64,000 nt of DNA from Colius striatus. Its lineage: Eukaryota; Chordata; Aves; Coliiformes; Coliidae. This document shows positions 44,081 through 56,135 of this stretch, in pieces. Below the pieces are notes generated by a model. It worked only from the letters and a program-made list of their open reading frames with translations, ran no database searches and was not told the origin of the DNA. Each line of letters opens with the position of its first letter. Position 1 is the stretch's first letter. The position numbers were made by a program, and so were the translations under genes. Location: NCBI RefSeq assembly GCF_028858725.1, contig NC_084763.1, positions 52,026,152 to 52,090,151 on the forward strand. Direction: 5' to 3'.

Positions 44081-46322
44081 AGTTCCTTTGAGCTCAATTG
44101 AATTTTCTGTCTCAACTCCAGCCCTTGGCTATACTTGCACAACTTCTTTCCCCAATCACATAATTTTCTTCACCTCAAATCACCTGCCCTATACCTGATC
44201 CTTCAAACTCCATTCATGTTTTCATACTAAGAAGTGAGACAGAATGGTTCCAGTGATACCATAATTCTCACTGCGGTATTCAGGTAGATTCATTCCTGGG
44301 CACAAAGAAAAGGTATTTGTTAAGGTCTGGGTCTTTGAGTATCACCTTCAAAATAAACCTACTTGTTTGCAGATGACTTCAGCTCTAGTTGATCCTAGAA
44401 CGTTGTGTGGTCATCTCATGATATTGGTACTACTTTCATCTCTACCACAAGTACCATAAGCCTCAGAAAACGATGGCCATCCAGTCCCAGAGTTGTACTT
44501 CTTTCCTGAGCTCTAGTGGAAGTCAGATCTTGTTAATTAATAACAGAGATGTTACAAAAAAGGCTGGTTTTAATAAGAACTTTGGCCTTTTTTTTCCTCA
44601 TCTCTGTCATATACTACTATTAATAACATTTGGCACAGTAGAAGTTTTTTTGGAAGCTCTTTTCTAAAGGGAATTCTTAATCAGCTCACAACAGGAGCTT
44701 TTGCCTCATCATTTGACTGACAGGCTGGCATTGTATAAAGTTTTTTCCAACAACTGAGCACATTATTTAGCTGAATTACACCTGCAAACTTACAGACAAG
44801 AAAGTTTACAAAAAGAAATGAAGTGTGGAAAATGTCTGGGGTTGGTCCACTGAACCAGCCTCACATCTAATTGCAGGCTTCATCCTGCAGCCAGACATCA
44901 AACCACTTTGGAAAATCAAATAGAGCCTTGCTCAAACTATCAGTCAACCAATGACAGATCCTCACAGCACAAAGATCTGCTTTTCCTAAGAGATATTTGC
45001 AGTCATCAGAAGCAGTCAGCTTGTGGGTGCTCCTGGTAATGCCCAGGATTACCAACCTGGTTAGTTGCATGTTAGAGCTTAGAGCATATTGTAAAATATG
45101 ATCAGGAACTATTTTGTGGATTTTGCTTACAGAAATGAGATAACCCCTCCTATTTAAAGCCGTGAAAGCTTTGATAGCCGCAAGCCCCTTCTCCTAGCAA
45201 TGAGTGACCTAGTGAGGATTAGAGTGAGAAATGAAGGCAGCACCACTCGGTTGAGGGATCTGGAGACTCACCACCCTTTCCTCCCCGTTTCCCGTTTCAG
45301 CCGTTTCACAAACCCAATGCTCTTGCTGGCATCTAGTGGTGGATGGAGACACCAACACCGGCAGCAGCTTTCCTGTGATCAAGGGGATTAGTCCATTAGT
45401 CAATACAGAATTTAAAGCAAAATGGTTAGTATATACCACGTGTATTTTGATGGAATATTAAAAGAGTGAAGAAAAATCTTATAATCTTTCTTGCAGTGCT
45501 GTTTAGAAAGACAATACAAACAGACTGGGCAAAAAGCTTAAAAATCCAACCCAAAGAATGGGGAGAGCATCCATTTTGTAGTTAACTGTATAGGACTACC
45601 TTTGTCAATGCAGCTGTGGAAATACAAGAGGACTGGCAAACACAGAATGACCAAAGATTAGTTTTTGTGCAGGCTTTGCTCAGTCCTTTGCATCAGTCCG
45701 TGAGGACCCAGGAGAAGTGCTCTCCCACCTCCTGCCCTCTGTAAAGCTGGGGAGGGATAGGGCACAGCATAGGCACAGGCTATGTCAAAGCAAATGCAGT
45801 TTGCAGTCTCTATGTTTGTACAAGAAGGTGTTTAGGGCTCCAGGCTCATGTCTTTCCATTGAAAGAGGACTCCTTGCCTTCCTTGCTGCGAAATCACATG
45901 AACACTGTGTTGTCAGGCACAGAGTCCCAAAGAATAATCTGACAGATGTCAGATGTCATGTGTGACACCTGAGTTTCCCTGGCCTGTACCTGTGCTGTTT
46001 CTTTCTTTACTTTTCAAGGGATTTGAATTGGAACTCTTCATTTTTTGACACAGGGATCCTTGTGCTTATTTATACATACTTACAAGGATCTTCTCTGAAA
46101 CCCTGTAGAGTCAAGAAAGGTCTTTGATGCTATGTGGGGTCTGCATTTGACCTTAACTGACTCCGTCTCTTACACGCTGCTTACAATATCTAAGTTTATT
46201 GTAGATGTTTTCCACTGCTAAATGATCAATCTTTTGAGCTGTTAAACTGGCTCTCAACAGAAATGGTCTCTGTGTGGTTTTTACTAACAGTAATACCACT
46301 TAGATTCCCTAATAGAAACATT
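44081..46322. other. Intergenic, no gene seen
   Basis: AT-rich unique sequence. Short frames only, no recognisable repeat or RNA gene. Confidence 0.4.
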
Positions 46323-46727
46323 TTAGTACCCCGAAATATTGCTGTTCAAGATCATATTTGTCCTTTGAAGTGTTTCACCACTTAATTTATGGATAAATGG
46401 ACTTTCTCTAACCATATGCATTAGATTAGCCTTCGACACACCATTCCTCCAGCACATGTCATTTACTTTGATCCCTATTTCAGTCGTCCTGGATGGAATC
46501 CAGATAATTCTGAAAAGTGCTTTTTGCTGTATGAATCTCAGCTGTAAGTTTATGGTTCGCTGAAGGTTTGAGATTTCATTAAAGCACCACAATTTGCTAT
46601 CTATAAAGGTTAAGGGTTTGTTCCTCAGCTTCCTATTTGAAGTTTTGATCTGTGGTGCATCCTTTAAAGTTTTCATAAAAACAGCCACATTCCACTGAAC
46701 TCTCAGTTGGGAATAAATAAAGGCTAT
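46323..46727 (-). mobile_element. L1-like LINE remnant, ORF2 C-terminal region (open ~134 codons)
   Basis: A minus-strand frame stays open for about 134 codons in AT-rich DNA where stops are frequent. Its latter half reads QLRFIQQKALFRIIWIPSRT, then CWRNGVSKANLMHM, then a hydrophobic stretch with LQRTNMILN. That order (RF.Q.K.L.R..W.PSR, C-W-R, a few residues, L.HM) resembles the C-terminal cysteine/histidine segment after the reverse transcriptase in L1/Tx1-type ORF2 proteins. The second Cys of CWRC is Asn and the later C-P is S-P, so the motif is decayed. L1-type elements are rare and old in birds. The match is from memory of the family pattern and needs a profile search. Confidence 0.5.
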
Positions 46728-48101
46728 TTTCTAGATCAAAAATATGAGAAACTGTCTTTTCTGGTTCAGTTACAGAGACCAGAACACCCTCTGCACATCC
46801 TACTCCAAGGCCCTCTATTTCCTTTTACTTGGAGTTTAATGAAGTTGCAAAATGGATAGTAATGTAAAGTGCACAGAACTTAATAGCTCAGTCATTTGCA
46901 GACAGGTTTTGAAAAGTAGATGTAACTAAAAAGGCAAAATGAGTGGAATTTAATTTATTGAACAAGAAGCAGGTGGGTGTGAAGAGGAGGTTTCAGCTCC
47001 ACTATGAGGGACCTAGCAATGAGAACATAACAACAGCTGGACCAGGGCAGAGCAAAAGGTCTCTCTAGTCTAGTAACATGAGTGGCAAAAGATGACTGTG
47101 GAACAGCACAAGAACAGAGCAAACATATACATAAATACATGGACTTCATGCCAGCTTGTGGCGTAGGGACCTCTTAAACAAAAAATTATCAACCAAAGAG
47201 GACAGTGTGTGTGGCAGGAGAAAAAGGCAGATCTTAATGGTGCAGCCACTGCCTTGCTGGCCACTGGAGATCCCCATGTGCTGAGGAAAAGGGCATACTG
47301 TGTATTTGTGTCACCACAGGCATCCAGCAAATCTTAGTGCTCTGGCACCAAGGGAGTGCTCTGGCCTGCACTTTCCATCTCTCTCAGGAAAGACACAGCC
47401 CTTTCTGCCACAGTTAGGACATTTTAAGGGTGCTGTGAGATCTAAAGGATCTTACCTGAGCAGTGGGGCATCGCAGCACATGCAGTAATACATTCTCAGC
47501 TGTGTGTCCCTCAGATCGATCTCACGAGATGGCTTTTGAAAAAGGAAGAAAAAAAGAGACGTTAATAATGCAAGTCTTTAAAGGCTCACCATCTGGAACA
47601 AGCATGTAGGAATCAGATTCAAAACAGGAGAAAAACCATAAAAAGAAGGCTTCACAGGGGGGCTTTGAAGAACAAACATTAGCAGCCTAAAGAAATGAAG
47701 GGGAGGATGCCTTTGGATTAATAGTGAAGACTACCCCCTGCTCCCAGAAACTTCGAGACCAGTCAGATGCATAAATCATCCAGGTACCAGGGCCAGAGTC
47801 GTGACCTCTGAGGAACTTGTGAAATGTGCAGGATCCCAAAGACCAGAGCTCCGCTATGGAGTGCCACAACTTCAAAGTGTCTCTACAAAGGGACTCTCCT
47901 CCATCCTGCACAGTCTGAAATTGGAACCCTTATTTTACAGATAAGGATTTGGGCCTGGTTCACATGGTTGAATACTGTGCCATGGTTGAATCCTTTGCCA
48001 GGAGGCAAAGCCGGGGACAGGACCAGTGTGGGACCCAGCACACGAGAGGTAACTTGGCTCCTGAATGGAGAGCCAGCTGTAAGGCTTCCATGGCTAACCT
48101 A
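46728..48101. other. Intergenic, no gene seen
   Basis: AT-rich sequence, no exon recognised. Upstream parts of the L1-like remnant could continue here in a broken frame, but I cannot trace them. Confidence 0.4.
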
Positions 48102-48275
48102 TATCACAGAATCACAGAATGGTAGGGGTTGGAAGGGATCTTTAATGATATTCTAGTCCAACCCCTCTGCTAAAGGAGGTCCACCTAGATCAGGTCACAC
48201 AGAAATGTGTCCAGGCATGTTTTGAAAACCTCCAATGAAGGAGACTCCACACCCTCCCTGGGAAGCCTGTGCTCA
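48102..48275 (-). mobile_element. CR1 LINE, 3'-end fragment
   Basis: On the plus strand it starts with the reverse-complement CR1 tail 'ATCACAGAATCACAGAATGG', then 'GGGGTTGGAAGGGATCTTTA', 'CTAGTCCAACCCC' and 'CACCCTCCCTGGGAAGCCTG'. It is a 5'-truncated insertion on the minus strand, only moderately diverged. Confidence 0.92.
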
Positions 48276-51200
48276 TGTGCCCATGCTCCAGGCAGAGGGC
48301 ATCTCTACCACCGTGGAGGAGGAGGGAGCAGTGGTTTCTGAGCATCTTCCAGAGCAGAGGATCCACTGTATTGGTGACACAGGACCAGGGGAGATGTCAG
48401 CCACAGTCAAAGAACCACTGCCAGTGCCTCCCCTGATCCTACCCTGCCAGCTGCAGATCTGCCCATAGAATATTTTCTTGTTCTACCTTGTTTTTTAAGG
48501 AGAAGTCAGGGATTTGCAAGCAAAAGTGTTCCTGCTCTCCGCAATGCATGTTGTAGGCACTGCTTGTCATTGCCTTGATGCAGTCAATATGGACATGATG
48601 TGTTATCTGAGAGGCTCCTTGCTCACACACTGCGATTTGCAGTCAATATTCCCATAAATATTCCCATACCTGCAATAGGACCCAGATTTTAGTGTGACCT
48701 TACAGGGTATCCTAAAGCACAAGTCAGTTTGTAATGTTAAGCCTTAATGCTCTTTGTTTTTTTTCTCCAGTAGCTCCATTTCTGATTTGGAATTAGTTCA
48801 TTGTTACTGGATTATATGAAAGGAACTATTTTGATTGCATCAGACAACATGTTTAATGCAAAATTACTTTCCTTTTGAGCCATATTCTTCAAGCCTCGTT
48901 TTAAAACTGAAGCTGATAAACAGCATTAGTGATCAGTCCCATGTGCATACTCACCCTTATTAAACCATCCTCATGTCTAAGATGACGAGTTCAATGGCAG
49001 CTGAGGGGTCCTCTAAAAGCATGTCTAGGAAAACTCTTAAGACTCGGTTTTGGAGTTTTATAAAGCAAACATTCCTTATTGCAGTTCCACCTATTGTGCA
49101 TATTGTCTGTTGCATCTGGTAACGTTTCTGCTACCCTGTTGCATACACATACAGTAATTTTATCAGAATGCATATGCATATCCATAATTTCCTCAGAATT
49201 CATTTACACAGGGGCTTTCCCTTTGGGCATGCACTTTTAATCTTTGGAAGTTGTCAGGACCCTCTGGTGGTTGTTGTCTTGATGTTCCTTTGGTTCTGAG
49301 TCTGCACATCATCAGTTTATTTATATAACTCGTTTCTTCTTTTCAGAATTACTAACTCTTGACCTCAAAGTTCTGATATTTTAGTTTGTGTCTTTGCATC
49401 TGCAACTACATCTTGAATGTCTCAAGATAGTTAACATCTGTATCCTGGATGTTTTAACATAGTTGGAGCTGAAGCAAGTATAAGTTAAACTTGTATAATT
49501 ATGGTAAGAATGAAACCTTCCATTTTAAGATCATCTGCATCATGAGGACATCCAACACAGTGTTCGACTGTACCACAGCTGTAATGAAACCCTCTGCTCG
49601 ACTCCACAAAGCTGATGTGCCACAAGCTGGGCAGCAGCAAGGCTCATAGGTTCTCACATTCATGTGGCAGCAGGGGATGGGGGGCACACAGTTGATTAAT
49701 GGCTTTGTACTACATAATAAGATGCAGTGGAGTGAAGCTGGAGTGCCTCAATCAAAATCCTGGTGATGTGGTGTCTGTGAGTCCTCAGGACCGTGATTTG
49801 GGATGACAGGAGAACAGTGCTGCTGGACAGGGAGGAGAGGGCTTCATCAGGTCTCTGGGTGCTGGTGGAAGGCAGCATTTGTGCTGTGGGCTGAGGGACA
49901 ACATTTTAGCATATTCAGACACTGGGAAGTGATGATAGAGAAAGATCTTTCCAAACCCCTTCCATATTACTCATATGGCATCTTATATCAGTCATTTAGC
50001 CACAGTTTAGGAGGCAATTGGAATGTGTAAGGGATCCTTTGGAGAGGAAGGTCCAATTTGACACTCCCCCATTTCTGGCAAATGGCTTAGGGCTGGGAAA
50101 TAGTGGCAGGCAATGGTATCACTCCTGGGGCTTGCTGCTGCTGTCTCCAGCTCAACTGTGGAAGAGACAGATTTCCCTCTTATTCGTGGCCTTGATCTCA
50201 GGCAGTGTTTGTTGCTGAGGAGGACAGGTAATCAATGGCGTTCTCCCTGAAGTAGCTGGGAAATGAAGGAGGGTGAGAGCAAGTGATTCGTCCTGAAACT
50301 TGCATATTTTAATGTAATTGAGGTTGATTTAACTGTTGCTTTTTTAAAAGACAAAATTGAATAAAAAAAAGAACTGTCAATATGTTCCTTACAGCTCTCT
50401 GTATTATCCCAAAGCACAGCAGTTTTGAGGCAGTGGGAACTGAGCCAACACAGGTCCATTGCTGTGCCACCTTCCTTGGGCTCTGGAGGAGGGGAGCTGG
50501 CACCTGGGCCATGCAGTCTGGGGAGCAGCCGGAGCAATCAGCCACAGCCTTCTCATCCTCTCATCCAGTTTATTGCAAGCTGCTCCATGATTACCATGAG
50601 TATGGTGGTGGAAGAGGCTGATCCTGTTCATCCCCATGCCTGCCATCCACATTTGGGATGGGGCACTGGTAGGTCAGATCCTCTATTTTTCCGTCCAACA
50701 GAAGCCTTTGAACCTGCAAAAGAGATCTTCCTCAAGCAGAAAACAGCTCCCTCCTAGATGGAGATATTTCATTTTTCAGATCTTCAGGGCTGAAAATCCA
50801 AGTCATTGTCCTGTCATGCCTGTAATATTGCCTCCCATGGTTACAGCACATACCAAGCTTCGTAGCTAGGCAGAGGACCGGCCTGCATTTCTCCCCACAG
50901 ACTGTTATAAAAGCCAATTAGACTGTTACTTAATTTTCCTCCTTTTTTTTTAGTCCCTTATGCACAGGGGGAAGCAGTTAAAATCTCCCCTAAATACAAT
51001 ATGTACATTTTCAAGTAAATTCTCCCCGACATATAATTCAGTGGGTTTATTATTAAAAACGCTGCCTGACTCCAGCACATACACAAGTTGCACCCAGTGA
51101 AGGGTCACTGCTCAGAAGCACAGTGTCTTATTAGGTGTGTGTAGATGAGGGATGCTCCTCAGCTCCTCCCATAGTGTTGCTTTGCACTGAGGTGGCAGCA

Positions 51201-52342
51201 GCAGCAGCATGTGTGTAGATGGGTGAGGGCACGAGTGAGATCTGAAGCAGTCACAGTCCAGAATATCCTCCTAATGTTTATTTGGCCTCTAACCGTTTCC
51301 CAGCCCAGGCTCTGTCTTTACTGACAGCTCTGGGGAGAAGCAGAGCATTACATAATGCCCACGATGGCAGATACTGAGCAGTCAGCCAGGAAGCAGTGAG
51401 GTGCAGAAGTCAAATGAGCCTTGCTCAAATCCAAACATCTGCTTAAGCAGCTTTTGCTAATAAAGGCCCTCGACATGACAGTGTGAGGAAGAAATGGTGA
51501 CATTTTTATTTTACGTGCCTTGGCATGCAATTAGTTTTCCTCTGGTCATTTTGTCATACTTTATGTATGTCCCCTCCTATGGGTATGTTCCTATTGAAAC
51601 ATGAGAGCTCAGCACCCAACAATTTGGCTTGGACCTGCCATATGCAACGGTACCATGTGCTCAGGTCCTCAGAAAAGGAAGGGAACTGGAGTGAGCTCTT
51701 TGGTGGGGAGACTATAACTGTTGACACAATTTTCCCCACAGAAATCCTCACTGCTTTTGTAGGAGATGGTTGCAAGAGCTCCACATCCTTAGCAGTCTTC
51801 CCTCTCCTCTAGCACAGCTGATACAACACCACAGATAGTTTCTAGCCACTCACATGCAGTGAAACTCTGAGCTCCTGGTATATGGAGATACAGTTTCCAC
51901 ATGGAAATGCTGACCAAAGATACATGGTAACGCTTCAGCGCTGAATTCCAATGATGACAAGGGATTTCAGAAAGAAAAATATTAGTAGTGGAAGTGCCAA
52001 AGCATCTTGGAAAAGAGTATTGCTGGTTTCCAGAGACACAGAGAGACTGCATGCAGATCTGAACCTCTCTGAAGCTGACCCACAGATTCTGCTGCAATTT
52101 GTTTGTGGAGTAGCCTGATGTGATTCAGGTCAAAGGCATGATCACAAATAATGAACATAAAACTTCTCACCCTGCTTGCTTGATGGTTCAATACTTCTTT
52201 TTGCTAGCCACAAGCTACAGGATACTTCATTATTCTGACCTCTGCTTTTAGAAAAATGCAGGTTATATTTGTGGACAAGCTTAAGCAGGAGCCTTCTGCT
52301 GAAGTCTAAGGATGCGATCTGAATGGGGCAGAGAAGAACAGA
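48276..52342. other. Intergenic, 4 kb, no gene seen
   Basis: AT-rich unique sequence with short frames only; no recognisable RNA gene or repeat. Confidence 0.4.
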
Positions 52343-52445
52343 GTGGAACAGAACAGAATAGAATAGTTCCAGTTAGAAGAGACCTACAGGTTTAGTCCAC
52401 TGTAACAAGTGCTTTGAGTTAGACCAAATGCCCTCCATAGGTCCT
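52343..52445 (-). mobile_element. CR1-type LINE tail fragment
   Basis: Plus strand shows an AGAAC/AGAAT pentamer-like run followed by 'TAGTTCCAGTTAGAAGAGAC', 'GTTTAGTCCACTG' and 'AGACCAAATGCCCTCC'. This is the reverse-complement layout of a CR1 3' end (TTCTATTCT-type repeat next to a TCCAACTGGAAC-type segment). It is short and diverged. Confidence 0.55.
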
Positions 52446-52710
52446 GCCCAGCATAAATTACTCCAGGATTTGAAATGCTTTGAGAAATTTAAAGTGAATT
52501 TAAATTTGAGTGAAGACGTGAATTCAAGGAGAAATGGATATTTTGCAATCACTCCTTGATAGAAAATTCTGCTCTGTGATTGGGCCACCTGTTCAGCTAG
52601 ATTTCACCCACTTTGAAATGCAGACCTCCACTCTGGGGTAGAGTGAGTGTATCTGCAGGGGCAGCTGTTGGGAAGCAACAACTCCAGGCTATTTCCCATG
52701 GATCCCCTAT

Positions 52711-52780
52711 ACCATACCATACCATACCATACCATACCATACCATACCATACCATACCATACCATACCATACCATACCAT
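52711..52780. repeat. (ACCAT)14 pentanucleotide microsatellite
   Basis: Fourteen perfect tandem copies of ACCAT, 70 bp, with no interruption. It makes both strands open (GMVWY-type repeats on minus, IPYHT-type on plus), which explains frames of about 105 codons here that are not genes. Confidence 0.98.
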
Positions 52781-55700
52781 CCAAGTTGCTTGAGCTGCAT
52801 AGACAATAGTAGTGTATTCCCCAAACTCGATGTGATTTCTAGTCGCTTGTACCTCAGGGCAGTGAAGAACTGTGATGGTTCTTCTTTCACATGGTACCTA
52901 GAGACTGAACAAAGCATTGAATGAACAGTTATTTGGCAGCAATCATGGTAGCAGTAGCAGCAGCTTTTGGTGGGTTATCTTAATGGATTTATCACCCTGA
53001 ACTAAGCCCTGACCATCTGTTCAATCCTCTAATTACAAATGCAGAAAAAGCTAATTCACGCTTGCATCATAAAAAGGTGAAATAGAAATGATTTAAGAGT
53101 AGAGTATGTCATGCTTCACACTCTGATTGGGAGAATTACTCTCCTTTCATTAGACTGACTTCCCTGATAACAGAGTTTGCCTCTTTCCCAGCAAATGGGA
53201 ATTCCCCAAGAGTAGTACTCACAGGTACTACTGGTTTTATTCAGGTTTTATCTCCGCTCATTCATCATTGGCATTCACAGAAGTGCAGTTATAGACCTTC
53301 TTTCTTTCTTTCTCTCTAAGATGAACCCCAAAAATACTTATTTTTCATGCATTTTCTGATCAGTGAAAGCACAACATCATGCTCCTTAAAAATTCCACAC
53401 CCCCCTACCTCTGTGTTTCCTCCAGCCTCTAGTATTCTAGATTCTATGATTTTATGATCAGGAATTGCTACCATGTCGGTTAGCATGCACTGCTTTAATT
53501 TTTGCGTGGCAAGCAAAGACACTTTCCCAGCATACCTAATGTTCAATGGCATTTCAGTACCAAAACTGAGAATAGATTGGAAGCTATGCTCCTGTCTACT
53601 ACCGTGTTTCTGTGGTTGGCAAATACACAACAAGTGGCAAACACACACTGAATTGGCAGTGGCCCCTTTCTTATAATTCTAAGCTCATTCACTGTTTGGT
53701 CTTAAGCCCTCAGACTTTTATTTTTCCGTGTATTTATACCTGAGAGACAGCCTTTAGTCGTGTAGGCTTTGGTACTACAGCTCCTGTTAATAGCAGGTGG
53801 GTTGAGGATTTAACTCACAAGTCTGCATCAAAAATAGCCTAATGGAAAGAAATTGCTGCTCATAGCATGACCCTTCTGTGTGATCTACCACAAAACTGTG
53901 TCTTAGGAGTGTCTATTTGTCAGAGAATACTCTGATTTTCCAACTTTGGAAATTAGATATGGTTACCAAAGTCTTTTACATCTTGGGACACTGAGCAAAT
54001 CTCCACCTTTCCATAATTTGTTCCCTAATGCCAATTAAGACTAATGACTTGGTATTTTGAAAAGCTTTTTGACTCTTGAATATCTTTTTGACCCCTGGCC
54101 TTTAAGGAATCTTCCCTCAAACACTGTCACTAAAAGCATCTTGTTCAGAGAAGTTCATATAAAAGAAATTAAACACATGCTATGGTATGTTTTGTTTCCA
54201 AATCCTTCTTGAAACTAGGAAAAACTGCTGATCTCTATAAGGATGTAGGTTAGAAAACAAGAGATGAATATCAGAAACAGTAAGTCAAGGACATCTCCTG
54301 GAAACAGCAAGAGAGAGCAAGGACAAAAACACCAGGGAACACTGAGTCCCTGTAATTGAGATGTGGGACCAGACTGTGCTGAGGTGTCTGGTTGGGTAAT
54401 TAGGTCAATTTTTCTGGCAACAGAAGGGTGAAGTGGTTTTGGAGCAGTTTCCATTCAACAAGAGCTTAGCACCACGTTCTAAAGCAAACCTGCACACCAC
54501 TGACACCAAATAAGTGAAAGATGTTACACACTATGGAGCCCATGGAGGAGTTACTTTTGATCATTGTATGTGATGTGGATGAGGGAGTGAGAAACAGCAG
54601 TGAACAGCTCTAAAGCTTTATGTATACTAGAAAAGGATTTGCTCACAGGTAGAACTCCATGCAAAACCTAATGGCAGTGCACTTTTGCTGAAGAGCCTTT
54701 CTTTGTCTCTTATTCTGAAACAGGCAAGGTGTTCTTGCATAGATCAAGTGTTAGGACTGTTGGAAGACAGGGTCAAAGAAACCCTCTGCCGTGCTCACTT
54801 GCAAGGTAAGACTAGAAAGAGAAGTGCTGGTTGTAAATGGCATTTGAGTAGATGAGTATATCCTTGGCAAAGGGCTGCATGAGTGACAGGATCTGCTGCC
54901 TGCTTTAATATGTTTGCTTTTCTCATCCCCAACATTTCCCCAACTTCAAGCAAGAACTGGCTTCAATTATGCTTTGTACATTGTTTCCATAGATGGCATC
55001 TCAGCATGTCAGCGAAACATCAATGAGCTGGAAGAACTAGCTGGTTCATTAGCATGCAAATAACCTCACTCTTTAATGACAGAAAAGCTCATTGTGTCTC
55101 CAATACACTAATTTCTTGCATGTCCTACAAATAACATATTTATAGGTACAAAATATGCATGTGTGTATGTACCTCCTTCCATGTTTCTCTCATTTCTGCA
55201 CATCATCTACCTGTACCTGAACTCCAAATTCTACCAGGGTGATGGTGGACAAGGAAGGCCAGATAAAATGATTACAATATTTGTGATATCTTTCAGTGTC
55301 AGAGGCAGCATTTGTATAATAGAAAAATAATTGGCTCATTAAGAGGGATAAAGATCTGTTAATCTATCTGCAGAGTTCTGTTGTAATAGCTGCCCTGGTA
55401 AAGACTGTAAAAAAAACCCATGACCCAAATCCTCATGGCTGTATTGCAAAGCCAATGGCAGGATGCTGGAGCAGTCTCTTTTGGTCATTTCCTTCTGTGC
55501 TGTCTGGGGAGAGGTGCAGCTGCCTGGGAAGAGAGCAGACACCTTGACACAGCTGTAATGGCCAAGGGTTTTCTTTCTGGGTGTGCAAGAAGGCGTTTTT
55601 ATGTGTGTATCAGTGCTGTGTTACATATTTTCATCTCTCTTTGAATGTGTGGATCGTCACCCAGCAGTTCACACGTTTTAGCTGACCCCTGATTCCCAGC

Positions 55701-55809
55701 CCTACACAGGCATAGTCCTCTCTCCCAGAGCTCACTTGCATGACCAGCTCCACTTCTTGGCACGTGGGTGGCATCCTGCTGGTCTGTAGGGCTGCAAATT
55801 CCTCATTGT
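52781..55809. other. Intergenic, no gene seen
   Basis: AT-rich sequence with a short TTTC run near 53300. No exon or RNA gene recognised. Confidence 0.4.
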
Positions 55810-56135
55810 ACCCTCAGCAAGTTCCCTGATGACACCAAACCAGGAGGACTGGCTGATTCCCCAGAAGGCTGTGCTGCCATTCAGCGGGATCTCGATCAGC
55901 TTGAGAGATGGGCAGAGAAGAACCTCATGAGATTCAACAATGGCAAGTGCAGAGTCCTGCACCTGGGAAGGAACAACCCCATGCACCAGTACAGGCTGAG
56001 GATTGACCTGCTGGAGAGAGTTCTGCAGAGAGAGACCTGGGAGTTCTGGTTGATAACAAACTAACCATTATCCAGCAATGTGCCCTCCTGGCCAAGAAGG
56101 CCAATGGCATCCTGGGATGCATCAAGAAGACTCTT
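55810..56135 (+). mobile_element. CR1 LINE, internal RT fragment lacking its 3' end
   Basis: A readable CR1 RT frame runs through [19 protein letters not shown], then [17 protein letters not shown], then [16 protein letters not shown], and on nucleotide level through 'CAGCAATGTGCCCTCCTGGCC' to 'GGGATGCATCAAGAAG'. It stops there, without the 3' UTR and ATTCTATGAT tail that retrotransposed CR1 copies normally keep. Its end overlaps the region where the copy at 442 begins. Confidence 0.92.

Noticed and set aside
52597-52924. Frames of about 105 codons on both strands with GMVWY- or IPYHT-type repeats
   Set aside because: They are translations of the (ACCAT)14 microsatellite.
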